From NCBI RefSeq assembly GCF_030758295.1, contig NZ_CP132335.1:2270412-2334411 (forward strand): a stretch of 64,000 bases of DNA, read 5' to 3'. This DNA is from Pararhizobium sp. IMCC21322. Lineage in GTDB: Bacteria; Pseudomonadota; Alphaproteobacteria; Rhizobiales; GCA-2746425. Position numbers and translations under genes: made by a program. The notes below the pieces were generated by a model. It had not been told where the DNA came from. It ran no database searches and saw nothing but the letters and a program-made list of their open reading frames with translations. The number at the start of each line of letters is the position of its first letter. Within the stretch, counting starts at the first letter, position 1. This document shows positions 45,089-53,763 of this stretch, in pieces.

Positions 45089-45723
45089 CTGACCTTTTCA
45101 ACCGTGGGAAACTCAACGGCGCTAAGGGATGTTTCTGACGAAAGATTGGCGCCATACAGGCGCAAAGTCAGCAGAAAACTCTGGTTTTGATTCCTGCCGT
45201 CAACGGGCACTTGTTCATTTGCTGTGTAAAGATCTTCCGGCAGATCGCCGAGCGAAATCCAGTTTCCCGGCTGCACGTCCCGTGACAGCCAGATATCGAA
45301 AGTGCCGTCAGGAGCCCGCAACAACTGGTTAGATTCAATCCCGAACCGCAAAGATGGATTGGGTAACACCCGGCCCACAGCATCAGACACTGCAAGCGTC
45401 CACAATTGGGACGTGGGAACATCACCGATCATACGGTAAAGGCAATTGCGCACCAGCGTATCCCCGGCGACATCCCGATAGGTTTTCAGCAGAACGCCTT
45501 CATTGTCACCAAGGGGCACGGTGCCGTTTCGTGCTGTATGAGCTTGAAGATAAGGGTTTTCGGCATTGGCATTTGAACCAAGCCCGGTGCTCGGCCATGC
45601 AGTCCACATCTGGTGTTTTGTCGTTCCCAGTGGTGCTTTCGCACGCAGGAAAAAATCGGTCGATCCGAGGCCGATGACAACAGCAAGCCCCATGGCAACA
45701 CTGATACGGGACAGCGAACTCAT
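45079..45723 (-). CDS. DUF1214 domain protein, membrane-anchored
   Basis: This 214-residue protein has a signal or anchor helix (ISVAMGLAVVIGLGSTDFFL) and a DUF1214 beta domain. Segments include GTVPLGDNEGVLLKTYRD, LWTLAVSDAVGRVL and DGTFDIWLSRDVQPGNWISL, and the C-terminal strand SFLLTLRLYGANL is typical of DUF1214. It is the first gene of a pair with the DUF1254-type gene and starts 5 bases after the penicillin-binding protein stop, so all three may be one operon on the - strand. That context suggests an envelope role. Confidence 0.75.
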   Translation of the reverse strand: MSSLSRISVAMGLAVVIGLGSTDFFLRAKAPLGTTKHQMWTAWPSTGLGSNANAENPYLQAHTARNGTVPLGDNEGVLLKTYRDVAGDTLVRNCLYRMIGDVPTSQLWTLAVSDAVGRVLPNPSLRFGIESNQLLRAPDGTFDIWLSRDVQPGNWISLGDLPEDLYTANEQVPVDGRNQNQSFLLTLRLYGANLSSETSLSAVEFPTVEKVSCP

Positions 45724-45727
45724 AGAC

Positions 45728-47938
45728 TTATCCTGCCTGATCCGGCGCGACTTCTGTTGTCAATATTGCTCTGTCTGATGGGTCAGAAACGTCAGGCGTT
45801 GGTTCTGTCTCATCAAGTCCGATTTGAATCTGAATGCCATCTCCGCCCAGCAACAAATGAATCCGCTGAAGAGCAAGGGCCGTCGCTGGCGACAGGCGCG
45901 CTGCCCCATCAGTGTCGATGATGTCAGCAATTGTACTGGTGTCGCTTGACGTGCCTTGAATTCTGGCTTTGGCAAGCAGCGCTTCGGCTACAGGCATGTC
46001 GACACCAGGCATTGGCAACGTGGTTGTTCCCTTATGGGCCAGGGCCATAACTTGCTGCCATGTCATGGCCGGCAGATTACCCCCGGTCAGACGATTTGTT
46101 CCGGAAAAGTCATCATTGCCGTACCAGACCGCAGTTGTGAAATTGCCCGTATATCCCACGAACCAGGCATCACGATAGGCTTGCGTGGTCCCGGTCTTAC
46201 CGGCAGCCTTGACGTTCTCAATTTGGGCGCGGCGACCCGTTCCTTTTGTCGTAACCTGGTGCAGAATACCATTCATATCAGCCACAGCCTGTTCAGGCAG
46301 AACGCGTTTCGGTGTCGCCTCGGCGTCGCGCTCGTAAAGAACAGCGCCGCTCGTTCCTTCGACTTTCAGAACGGTATAGGGTGTGGCCTGCAATCCGCCA
46401 TTGGCCATGCTGGCGTAAGCGGAGGCCATATCGATCACCCGCACTTCGGCAACGCCTAATGGCATCGGTGATGATTCGGGAAGATCAGTCGTCAGGCCCA
46501 TGGCGCGGGCCGTATCAACAATTTTCTTGCGGCTGATAGTGTTGGCTAACCGAACCGGGATTGTGTTGATGGAGCGGACCAAAGCTGTGGTTAATGTGAC
46601 CCGGCCAGCGTAACGGCGGTTGTAATTCTTCGGCTGCCAGTTTCCCATGCGAATAGGCCGGTCAACGATAAACGTATCAGGTCTGAAGCCATTCATCATT
46701 GCAGTTACAAAAACAAAAGGTTTGAATGAGGAACCAGGTTGGCGCAAGGCATCAGTGGCGCGGTTGAACTGACTTTCGCCATAGTCGCGTCCACCAACAA
46801 TGGCGAGCACACGACCATCATTTTCCATCGTTACAAGCGCTGCTTGCGAGACACCTTTTACATCGCCGTTTTCGCGCAGCATGTTGACCACGGTTTCAGT
46901 AGCAAACTTCTGCAGACGCGGATTATAGCTCACAGTCACATTCAGAACCTGCTCTGGCCCCGGCGCGATTCGTTTGACTTCGTCAAACGCCCAATCAAGA
47001 TAATAATTGGCAAAGCCTTCTTCAGACCGGTCTACCGGTGTCGCGGGGTTCTGACGGGCAGCGATGACCTGGCCTTCAGTGTAGAAGCCGGCTTGCACAA
47101 GATTGGTCAGAACCTCGTTAGCGCGCGCGCGTGAACGCGGGAGATTAACATGCGGGGCGTAGCTGGTTGGCGCCTTGAACAGGCCGGCCATCATGGCAGC
47201 TTCCGCCATAGTCACGTCTTTGACCGATTTGCCGAAGTAGTACTGCGCGGCAGCACCCACTCCAAATGCACCACCGCCCATATAGGCGCGGTCAAGATAA
47301 AGCTTCAGAATCTCGTGTTTTGTAAAATTCACTTCAAGCCAAAGCGCAAGAAAAGCTTCGTTGATCTTGCGTTGCAGTGTTCGCTCATTGGACAAAAACA
47401 GGTTTTTCGCCAATTGCTGCGAAATCGAAGAACCACCCTGCACAACACCGCCAGCGCGCACATTTTCCATCATTGCGCGGGCAGTACCCATAATATCGAT
47501 ACCAAAATGGCTGAAGAAACGGCGGTCTTCTGTCGCCAGAGCCGCTTTCACCAGATGGTCGGGAATTTGGTCTAGCGGCACCGCGTCATCCAGCAGAATA
47601 CCGCGTCGCCCAACCAGATTGCCAGCTGTGTCAAGGAACGTGACAGAATAATCGTCCTGGGCCTTCCAGTTGCCGCGTGTTTCCTCAAAGGCAGGAAGCG
47701 CCAGCGTAAGCAGAAATACCAGGCCAGCAAGGCCGACTGTCGAGGCCTCCGACGCCAGTTCATTTAGCGTGCGTGGCAAACCACGCAGTCGGAACCGCAT
47801 GAAGAACCGGCGTATACTTGAGTAAAATCGGCCGACAGCCACGAGTCCTTGGTGAATATGGGCTTCCAGCCAAGCGTCCATTTCCCGATAGGTTACCCGT
47901 GGAAGTGGCTTCTTTCGATTGACAAAAGGGTCTTGCAT
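45728..47938 (-). CDS. Class A penicillin-binding protein (transglycosylase-transpeptidase)
   Basis: This 736-residue bifunctional enzyme polymerises and crosslinks peptidoglycan. After about 60 cytoplasmic residues there is one helix (VGLAGLVFLLTLALPAF). The transglycosylase domain (GT51) follows with ATEDRRFFSHFGID near 135 and GGSSISQQLAKNLFL. The transpeptidase domain has the serine box GSSFKPF near residue 404, RSINTIPVRL as the SxN box, and AGKTGTTQAY near 579 as the KTG box. The long cytoplasmic N terminus and domain order fit the PBP1A/1C-like group; the exact paralogue is uncertain. The DUF1214 and DUF1254 genes follow within a few bases. Confidence 0.92.
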   Translation of the reverse strand: MQDPFVNRKKPLPRVTYREMDAWLEAHIHQGLVAVGRFYSSIRRFFMRFRLRGLPRTLNELASEASTVGLAGLVFLLTLALPAFEETRGNWKAQDDYSVTFLDTAGNLVGRRGILLDDAVPLDQIPDHLVKAALATEDRRFFSHFGIDIMGTARAMMENVRAGGVVQGGSSISQQLAKNLFLSNERTLQRKINEAFLALWLEVNFTKHEILKLYLDRAYMGGGAFGVGAAAQYYFGKSVKDVTMAEAAMMAGLFKAPTSYAPHVNLPRSRARANEVLTNLVQAGFYTEGQVIAARQNPATPVDRSEEGFANYYLDWAFDEVKRIAPGPEQVLNVTVSYNPRLQKFATETVVNMLRENGDVKGVSQAALVTMENDGRVLAIVGGRDYGESQFNRATDALRQPGSSFKPFVFVTAMMNGFRPDTFIVDRPIRMGNWQPKNYNRRYAGRVTLTTALVRSINTIPVRLANTISRKKIVDTARAMGLTTDLPESSPMPLGVAEVRVIDMASAYASMANGGLQATPYTVLKVEGTSGAVLYERDAEATPKRVLPEQAVADMNGILHQVTTKGTGRRAQIENVKAAGKTGTTQAYRDAWFVGYTGNFTTAVWYGNDDFSGTNRLTGGNLPAMTWQQVMALAHKGTTTLPMPGVDMPVAEALLAKARIQGTSSDTSTIADIIDTDGAARLSPATALALQRIHLLLGGDGIQIQIGLDETEPTPDVSDPSDRAILTTEVAPDQAG

Positions 47939-48263
47939 GCGCCGTTGGCTTTCCGCTTCCGGCTCTCGATCAGCCGGTCTTTAAATCATCAGTCAGTCGC
48001 CAGTTGTGAATGCTGACATCTCATGCATATCAAGCAGACATTTCGTCCGCAAAACAAAGTCATATACATGTAACGTCACGATCAACCTAGACCATAGGTA
48101 ACGCCAATCTGACAAGTTTTCCAGAAGATATTGGATTGCCCCTATCATTCATTCTTGTGATTTCTCAGTATTCACATGTCAGTCACTAATTTGCCGGTGA
48201 AGCTGCAGGTTTGTGTCGCAGTTTCATTCGTGCCAGAAGCTGTCAATTGTATTTTAAAATGAG
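47939..48263. other. Divergent intergenic region between PBP and YcgN-like genes
   Basis: About 325 bases holding the promoters of the penicillin-binding protein gene (-) and the YcgN-like gene (+). I see no coding sequence, no strong hairpin and no clear operator. Confidence 0.45.
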
Positions 48264-48809
48264 GTGGCTGTGGAAACCCGTCCCAACCCAGAAAAGCCAA
48301 AGCCGAAAAAGACAGATTCTGTAAAGGCAGTGTCTGGCAAGCAGGATGAATCCCAACCGACACCGTATTGGGAGGAGATTGCTTTGGCAGACATGTCCCA
48401 GGAACAATGGGAATCACTTTGTGACGGATGTGGCCGTTGCTGTCTGAACAAGGTTGAAGACTGGGATACGGGTGACATTATCTGGACCGATCTTGCCTGC
48501 CGGCTTCTGGACCACGACAGCTGCCGATGCCAGGATTATACAAACCGGCTGGACAAGGTTCCCGAATGCCTGCAACTCACGCCGCAATCTGTTCAGGAGA
48601 TCACCTGGCTGCCACCAAGCTGCGCCTATGCCCGGCTGAGAGACGGCAAGCCCCTGTTGTGGTGGCATCCGCTTTTATCGGGCGATCCGGACACGGTTCA
48701 CGCAGCAGGCATTTCCGTACGCGGTCGCATCAAAAGCGAGGTTGGTGTTCCTGTTGAAGACTACGAGGAACATCTGGTCAGTTGGCCTGTCACCGAAAGT
48801 GGTGAGTAG
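48264..48809 (+). CDS. YcgN-like cysteine-cluster protein (UPF0260)
   Basis: This 181-residue cytoplasmic protein carries the UPF0260/YkgJ-type cysteine cluster. Visible parts are LCDGCGRCCLNKVED near residues 52-66, DLACRLLD, CRCQDYTNR and WLPPSCAYARL. It probably binds zinc or an iron-sulfur cluster. Its role is unknown; the family is widespread in Proteobacteria. The start is GTG at 48264, overlapping an ATGAGGTG ribosome region. An N-terminal 35-residue Lys/Pro-rich extension precedes the conserved part, which begins near PYWEEI. Confidence 0.85.
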   Translation: MAVETRPNPEKPKPKKTDSVKAVSGKQDESQPTPYWEEIALADMSQEQWESLCDGCGRCCLNKVEDWDTGDIIWTDLACRLLDHDSCRCQDYTNRLDKVPECLQLTPQSVQEITWLPPSCAYARLRDGKPLLWWHPLLSGDPDTVHAAGISVRGRIKSEVGVPVEDYEEHLVSWPVTESGE

Positions 48810-48919
48810 CTGTGTACCGGCATTATGAGCAGTTTGCTTTTCCATTGGACGGTGCAGAAAATTTTGGTAAATTTACAACGTTTGATATCCATTCATCCCA
48901 CATTCAGAATAGAAGCGTT

Positions 48920-49231
48920 ATGAATTGCGGCATGATGATACACACACTTAAAATACTGACACTTTCACTATTGCTGAATATTGCTCCAGCAGCGTTGCCC
49001 GACGATATGTCCGGTGCCTATGCTCAGGCATGTCTTAGCAATGCTCAGGCCAATAAGGCTGTTAGCAGCGGGGCTGCCAAGTCTCTTGCGCAGGTTAAAG
49101 GCAGCGCCACGCGCGGTGGTGGAAAAATTGTCAGCGCAAAGCTTTGCCGACAGGGTGGCGGTTTTGTTTACGTGATTTCCGTTTTGAAGTCGAACGGACA
49201 GGTCTCCAATGTTACAGTGCGCGCGAATTAA
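48920..49231 (+). CDS. feuN: Small exported PepSY-like protein, candidate FeuN
   Basis: This protein of about 103 residues has a signal peptide (IHTLKILTLSLLLNIAPAALP) and a short mature part. Its end, GGGKIVSAKLCRQGGGFVYVISVLKSNGQVSNVTVRA, contains the beta-strand pattern of a half PepSY domain. In Sinorhizobium meliloti the periplasmic protein FeuN is encoded just upstream of feuP and restrains the FeuPQ two-component system. The position here, 29 bases before the response regulator, and the size match that role, so the assignment is by context rather than sequence identity. Several ATGs are possible (48920, 48932, 48935); 48920 has GAAG nearby. Confidence 0.6.
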   Translation: MNCGMMIHTLKILTLSLLLNIAPAALPDDMSGAYAQACLSNAQANKAVSSGAAKSLAQVKGSATRGGGKIVSAKLCRQGGGFVYVISVLKSNGQVSNVTVRAN

Positions 49232-49260
49232 GGCGGGACCAACCAGGATTTGAGGGACTT

Positions 49261-49923
49261 ATGCGCGTTCTTGTTGTTGAAGACGAACCGGATCTCAACC
49301 GGCAGTTAAAACAGGCTTTGGAAGACAGTGGCTATGTCGTCGATACAGCCACGGATGGCGAAGATGGCCATTTTCTGGGAGATACTGAACCCTATGACGC
49401 AGTGGTGCTGGATGTCGGACTTCCCACAATGGACGGCATCAGCGTGCTGGAAGCCTGGCGGCGCGATGGCCGCACCATGCCGGTCTTGCTGCTGACCGCC
49501 CGTGACCGTTGGAGCGACAAGGTACAAGGTATTGATGCCGGTGCAGATGATTATGTTGCCAAGCCATTTCACATGGAAGAGGTTCTGGCGCGCCTGCGGG
49601 CGCTGGTACGCCGTGCAGCGGGGCATTCTTCCAACGAAATCACCTGTGGTGATGTGCGACTGGACACAAAGGGCAACAGGGTCACGATTGATGGCATGCC
49701 GTTAAAGCTGACCGCTCATGAATATCGCACACTGTCCTACCTGATGCACCATCAGGGGAAGGTGATTTCCAGAACAGAGCTAACCGAACATCTTTATGAT
49801 CAGGATTTTGACCGTGACTCCAACACGATTGAAGTTTTTGTTGGGCGATTGCGTAAAAAACTGCCCGACGGGCTGATCGAAACGATACGTGGACTTGGCT
49901 ATCGAATGGGGCAGGCTGAGTGA
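49261..49923 (+). CDS. feuP: OmpR-family response regulator FeuP
   Basis: This 220-residue PhoP/FeuP-type regulator has a receiver domain with acidic pocket Glu7-Asp8, phospho-acceptor Asp51 in AVVLDVGLP and the lysine in DYVAKPFHMEE, then a winged-helix DNA-binding domain (LTAHEYRTLSYLMHH, RDSNTIEVFVGRLRKKL). In rhizobia FeuP controls cyclic glucan export and low-osmolarity adaptation. The ATG at 49261 follows GAGGGACTT. The gene overlaps the sensor gene by 4 bases. The name rests on the rhizobial gene order feuPQ-ccmIEFH as well as on family features. Confidence 0.87.
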   Translation: MRVLVVEDEPDLNRQLKQALEDSGYVVDTATDGEDGHFLGDTEPYDAVVLDVGLPTMDGISVLEAWRRDGRTMPVLLLTARDRWSDKVQGIDAGADDYVAKPFHMEEVLARLRALVRRAAGHSSNEITCGDVRLDTKGNRVTIDGMPLKLTAHEYRTLSYLMHHQGKVISRTELTEHLYDQDFDRDSNTIEVFVGRLRKKLPDGLIETIRGLGYRMGQAE

Positions 49924-51293
49924 ACAGGCGTGCATTGCCAAGACCGAACTCTCTGGCGCTGAGGCTGTTTCTGTCCTCCGCTGCTTTGACCACTATTGGC
50001 CTGCTGGCGGCTGGGCTGATTCTGTCAAACTTGTATAGCCGGTCGGTTCAACAGGCCTTCGATGCGCAACTGGAAGCCTACGCCAATGCATTAATAGGCG
50101 CTTTGTCCGCCCAGATAAGTGGCCGCTCAGCCGCCATATCCCTGTCGCCGCCTCAAAATATCGGCGAAGCACGGTTTCTGGAACCCTTGTCGGGCTGGTA
50201 CTGGCAAATCGGCGAAGGCCGTGGTGCCATTCTGTTCACATCCGACTCACTCATCGGCAGCACTCTGGATTTTGTGATGGCTGATAGTGCAAATGCGCCA
50301 GACGATATGCTGGAGGGGCCTGGTGGTGAGGCAATACGGCTGTTTCAGCGCAGCTACAAATTGCCCAACGATTCTGAATTGCTGGTGGCTGTTGCCGGCA
50401 ACGTAACGCAGCTCAATCTCGATATTGATGATTTTCGCTCCAGCCTGCTGATTACGTTTCTGGTTTTTGCCGCGTTTTTGGGCCTGGCGATTTATTTGCA
50501 AGTTCGCTTGGGCTTGCGACCGCTTAAAGCCATTCGCCGAGCATTGCGGGAAGTGCAGGCTGGTCGGTCCCAGAAAGTTGAAGGGCGTTTCCCATCGGAG
50601 ATTGCGCCTGTGGTGGAGGAGATAAATGGATTGATCGATGCCAATAAGGGGGTTGTCGAGCGTGCGCGGACTCATGTCGGCAATCTTGCGCATGCACTGA
50701 AAACACCTTTGAGCGTGATCGCCAATGAAGCATCAGGTGCGGCTGTCAAGGACAGGAAAATTACCGAGCAGATCACAGTGATGCGCGATCAGGTGAACCA
50801 TTATTTGTCCCGAGCCCGATCTGCAGCTGGTCTCGCAGCTGTTGGGACATCGACACAGGTTGATCCCATCGTTGATAGTTTGGTTCGCGCAATGGAAAAG
50901 ATCTATCGCGACAAAGATCTCAAGATAAAGGTCACCATGGAAGACAACATTGTTTTCCGCGGAGAGAAGCAGGATCTGGAAGAGGTTATTGGCAATCTTG
51001 TTGACAATGCCAGCAAGTGGGCGACCTCCATAGTGACGGTGAACACACGCAAATTAAACAAGACGCAATGGGTTCTATGTGTAGAAGATGACGGCCCGGG
51101 AATGACTTCAGAGCAGTGCAAGCTGGCGCTCAAGCGCGGCAAGCGGCTGGATGAAACAGTTGCTGGAAGTGGGCTTGGACTGTCTATCGTTGTCGAAACT
51201 GCAAATCTTTATACAGGCAGTATTAATCTGGAGCGCAGCGAATTGGGGGGCTTGAAAGCTGAGCTGACACTTCCCTGTGTTTCTGAGGCCTAA
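49920..51293 (+). CDS. feuQ: Sensor histidine kinase FeuQ
   Basis: This 457-residue membrane kinase has helices near 17-38 (LFLSSAALTTIGLLAAGLIL) and 170-190 (LLITFLVFAAFLGLAIYL), which enclose a periplasmic sensor of about 130 residues with QIGEGRGAILFTSDSL. HAMP-like and dimerisation regions follow with phospho-acceptor His258 in NLAHALKTPLSVI. The ATPase boxes are GNLVDNASKWA, VEDDGPGM and GSGLGLSIV. It starts at a GTG overlapping the feuP stop. A PhoQ-like sensor fold for the periplasmic part is plausible. Confidence 0.88.
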   Translation: MNRRALPRPNSLALRLFLSSAALTTIGLLAAGLILSNLYSRSVQQAFDAQLEAYANALIGALSAQISGRSAAISLSPPQNIGEARFLEPLSGWYWQIGEGRGAILFTSDSLIGSTLDFVMADSANAPDDMLEGPGGEAIRLFQRSYKLPNDSELLVAVAGNVTQLNLDIDDFRSSLLITFLVFAAFLGLAIYLQVRLGLRPLKAIRRALREVQAGRSQKVEGRFPSEIAPVVEEINGLIDANKGVVERARTHVGNLAHALKTPLSVIANEASGAAVKDRKITEQITVMRDQVNHYLSRARSAAGLAAVGTSTQVDPIVDSLVRAMEKIYRDKDLKIKVTMEDNIVFRGEKQDLEEVIGNLVDNASKWATSIVTVNTRKLNKTQWVLCVEDDGPGMTSEQCKLALKRGKRLDETVAGSGLGLSIVVETANLYTGSINLERSELGGLKAELTLPCVSEA

Positions 51294-51426
51294 ACCCGCG
51301 ATGGAGTTTTACAAACGACCGAAAAAATGTTGAAATTGGCACAATTGCGCCATTTTGCTATGAAAACAAATCAAGTGAACATGCGTTTGCGGTTCGGCAA
51401 TAGTTTCGTACCGCGCAGGAAGGAAA

Positions 51427-51900
51427 ATGAAAATGAAACTTAAAGTATTGGCAACCGTGACGGTAATGGGTCTGGCTCTTGCAGGCTGTCAGAATGTTGG
51501 GCCGCGACAGGGCGTTGGAACTGTTGCTGGCGCCGTGGCAGGTGGCGTAATTGGTAATCAGTTTGGCAGCGGTAGCGGCAAGGCTGTTGCAACCACGCTT
51601 GGTGTGATTGCCGGTGGCCTGATTGGTAGTGAAATCGGACGCTCGCTCGATGCACAGGATCGCCGTCGCGCTTATAATGCTGAGTATGAAGCGCTGGAGA
51701 ATTCCCGCATCGGGTCTCCGGTTGTTTGGCAAAATCCGGATAATGGCAACTATGGTGAGGTTGTTCCAACGCGGAGCTATCAGCGTAACAGCCAACAATG
51801 TCGTGAATACACGCACACCATTTACATTGATGGACGTCCGGAAACAGCCCGTGGCACCGCCTGTCGTCAGTCAGATGGAACATGGCGTCCGACGTCCTGA
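51427..51900 (+). CDS. Glycine-zipper outer-membrane lipoprotein (17 kDa antigen-like)
   Basis: This 157-residue lipoprotein has a signal with lipobox LALAGCQ at residues 17-23. A glycine-zipper hairpin follows (GTVAGAVAGGVIGNQFG and GVIAGGLIGSEIGRSL), typical of the rickettsial 17 kDa antigen and related outer-membrane proteins, and then a C-terminal domain with two cysteines (QQCREYTHTIYIDG, GTACRQSDGTW). It is likely lodged in the outer membrane. The start at 51427 follows AAGGAAAA; a second in-frame ATG lies two codons later. It is transcribed alone and ended by a strong terminator. Confidence 0.85.
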   Translation: MKMKLKVLATVTVMGLALAGCQNVGPRQGVGTVAGAVAGGVIGNQFGSGSGKAVATTLGVIAGGLIGSEIGRSLDAQDRRRAYNAEYEALENSRIGSPVVWQNPDNGNYGEVVPTRSYQRNSQQCREYTHTIYIDGRPETARGTACRQSDGTWRPTS

Positions 51901-51950
51901 TTGGCCAGTTAAGCTTTCCCATGGGAATGCACACAATCATGTTTGAGTTC

Positions 51951-51983
51951 AGAAGGGCTGGCATTTTGCCAGCCCTTCTTTTT
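51951..51983 (+). terminator. Strong Rho-independent terminator
   Basis: A perfect 13-bp stem (AGAAGGGCTGGCA with TGCCAGCCCTTCT) encloses a 3-base loop and is followed by TTTTT. It lies 50 bases after the 17 kDa-type lipoprotein gene. On the - strand the stem is also preceded by A-rich sequence, but the main direction is +. Confidence 0.93.
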
Positions 51984-52090
51984 CGCCACTATTTTGTGTG
52001 CTTTTTCTTGCGGTTAAGGCTGCTAGGAACTACATCCTAATAGGAAATAACATGCAGTTTTCTGAATTTGTAAGGGTGGGTTGAACCGCA

Positions 52091-53251
52091 ATGCTGTTCT
52101 GGATTGTCGTCGCAATCATGATTGGGTGCGCCTTGGGACTCGCCATCCTGCCTTTGCTGCTCAGGCACAAAAATGCAGAGGTACTGGAAGGCACGTCATA
52201 TGACGGCGATGTTGCGGTTTTCAAGGACCAGCTGACCGAAATTGACCGTGATCTGAAACGTGGCGTTCTGAACGAACGTGACGCAGAATCGGCCCGCGCG
52301 GAAATCAGCAGGCGGTTGATTGAAGCGAACAGAAAAGCCAAAATCGATTCTGGTACAAAGACTTCCGGCGACAAGCGGAATCTGTTTCGCAACGCAGCTT
52401 TGATTTTCTCAGGTGCCTGTGTTCCGGCAATCGCAATTGCGATGTATGTCAATATCGGCAATCCAAATCTGGCTGATCAGCCCTTGCAGGCCCGTCTTGC
52501 AAACCAGCAGAAAAGTGGCGATGACACGAAGATATTGGACCTGGTGGAACGGGTGGAAACCCACCTCAGTGGAAATCCAGATGATAGCGATGGTTGGGAA
52601 GTGGTTGCACCGGTCTATCAAAGGTTAGGCCGTTATGATGATGCGGTTCGCGCTTTTGAAAACCTAGTTCGTTTGCGTGGCGAAAGTGAAGATCGCCTGT
52701 CCAATCTGGGGGAGGCCATTGTTCTCAGCCAGGAAGGCGTTGTAACCCAGCGCGCCGAAACCTTGTTCAAACGCGCAGCGACCCTGAATGAAACAGCCGT
52801 TCGGCCGCGTTTCTTTTTGGCATTGGGGCTGAACCAGGAAAGCAAATTCAGAGAAGCTATCAGCGCCTGGGAAGCGCTGCTTGAGGATGCGACGCCGGAA
52901 GCTGCCTGGGCACCTGGCGCGTTGGACCAGTTAAACATGGCTCGCAATGAGTTGGGCTTGCCGCCAGCAGAACCAGACAATCAGGCTGCCGCAATCATGA
53001 GCCTGTCTCAGCAGGAACAACAGGAAATGATTTCCGTCATGGTTGCAGGACTGGCCGAAAGATTGGAAGAAGCTCCGGAAAACCTGCCAGACTGGCAGCG
53101 CCTGATTCGATCTTATGCAGTTTTGGGAAAGCCCGATCAGGCCGCAGCAGCTTTGAAAAAAGCTCAAAGCATATTTGCGGCAGATCAAAGCGCGCTTGCA
53201 GAATTGAGCGTCTTATCTACCAATCTTGGACTTGCCACACAAAACCAGTGA
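52091..53251 (+). CDS. ccmI: Cytochrome c biogenesis protein CcmI
   Basis: This 386-residue inner-membrane protein (CycH in rhizobia) guides apocytochromes to the heme ligation complex. Two helices are present (LFWIVVAIMIGCALGLAILPLLL at the start and LIFSGACVPAIAIAMYVNIG near residue 108), separated by a cytoplasmic leucine-zipper-like loop (VFKDQLTEIDRDLKRGVL). The periplasmic C-terminal half carries TPR repeats (GWEVVAPVYQRLGRYDDAVRAFE and others) that bind the apocytochrome C terminus. It is the first gene of the ccmI-E-F-H operon. Confidence 0.93.
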   Translation: MLFWIVVAIMIGCALGLAILPLLLRHKNAEVLEGTSYDGDVAVFKDQLTEIDRDLKRGVLNERDAESARAEISRRLIEANRKAKIDSGTKTSGDKRNLFRNAALIFSGACVPAIAIAMYVNIGNPNLADQPLQARLANQQKSGDDTKILDLVERVETHLSGNPDDSDGWEVVAPVYQRLGRYDDAVRAFENLVRLRGESEDRLSNLGEAIVLSQEGVVTQRAETLFKRAATLNETAVRPRFFLALGLNQESKFREAISAWEALLEDATPEAAWAPGALDQLNMARNELGLPPAEPDNQAAAIMSLSQQEQQEMISVMVAGLAERLEEAPENLPDWQRLIRSYAVLGKPDQAAAALKKAQSIFAADQSALAELSVLSTNLGLATQNQ

Positions 53252-53268
53252 TCAATGGGAATTGTTAA

Positions 53269-53721
53269 ATGACCAGAAAACAAAGACGCCTGACCATGAT
53301 GGCCGTAGCTGGCAGCGTTTTGGTGGTTGCGGCCGGTTTGGTTCTGTTCGCGCTGAATGACCGCATCGTGTTTTTCAACTCACCCAGTGACATTGCAGCA
53401 GGTGGCGCCGCGCCGGGCGAGCGAATTCGACTTGGCGGTTTGGTGGTCGAAGATAGCGTTGTTCGCAACGAAGGTTCTGTGGTCAAGTTCAGCATTACCG
53501 ACACTGGTAGCACCGTTGCCGTGGTCTTTGACGGCATTCTGCCTGATCTGTTTCGCGAAGGGCAGGGAGTTGTTACCGAAGGTTCACTGGATGCCAATGG
53601 CCTTTTCGTGGCAGATACTGTTCTGGCAAAACACGACGAAACATACATGCCGAAAGAAGTAGCGGACGCTCTGAAAGAACAGGGCGTTTGGCAGGGAGAG
53701 GGTGAGAGCGCTATCAATTAA
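53269..53721 (+). CDS. ccmE: Heme chaperone CcmE
   Basis: This 150-residue membrane-anchored periplasmic protein binds heme covalently and hands it to the ligation complex. The N-terminal anchor helix ([22 protein letters not shown]) and the OB-fold core ([35 protein letters not shown]) are present. The heme-binding residue is His122 in [11 protein letters not shown], the conserved HxxxY motif. It begins 17 bases after ccmI. Confidence 0.96.
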   Translation: MTRKQRRLTMMAVAGSVLVVAAGLVLFALNDRIVFFNSPSDIAAGGAAPGERIRLGGLVVEDSVVRNEGSVVKFSITDTGSTVAVVFDGILPDLFREGQGVVTEGSLDANGLFVADTVLAKHDETYMPKEVADALKEQGVWQGEGESAIN

Positions 53722-53763
53722 GCGCAACTCTTCTGAAACAATAGGAATTAAAGGGGCAGAATA

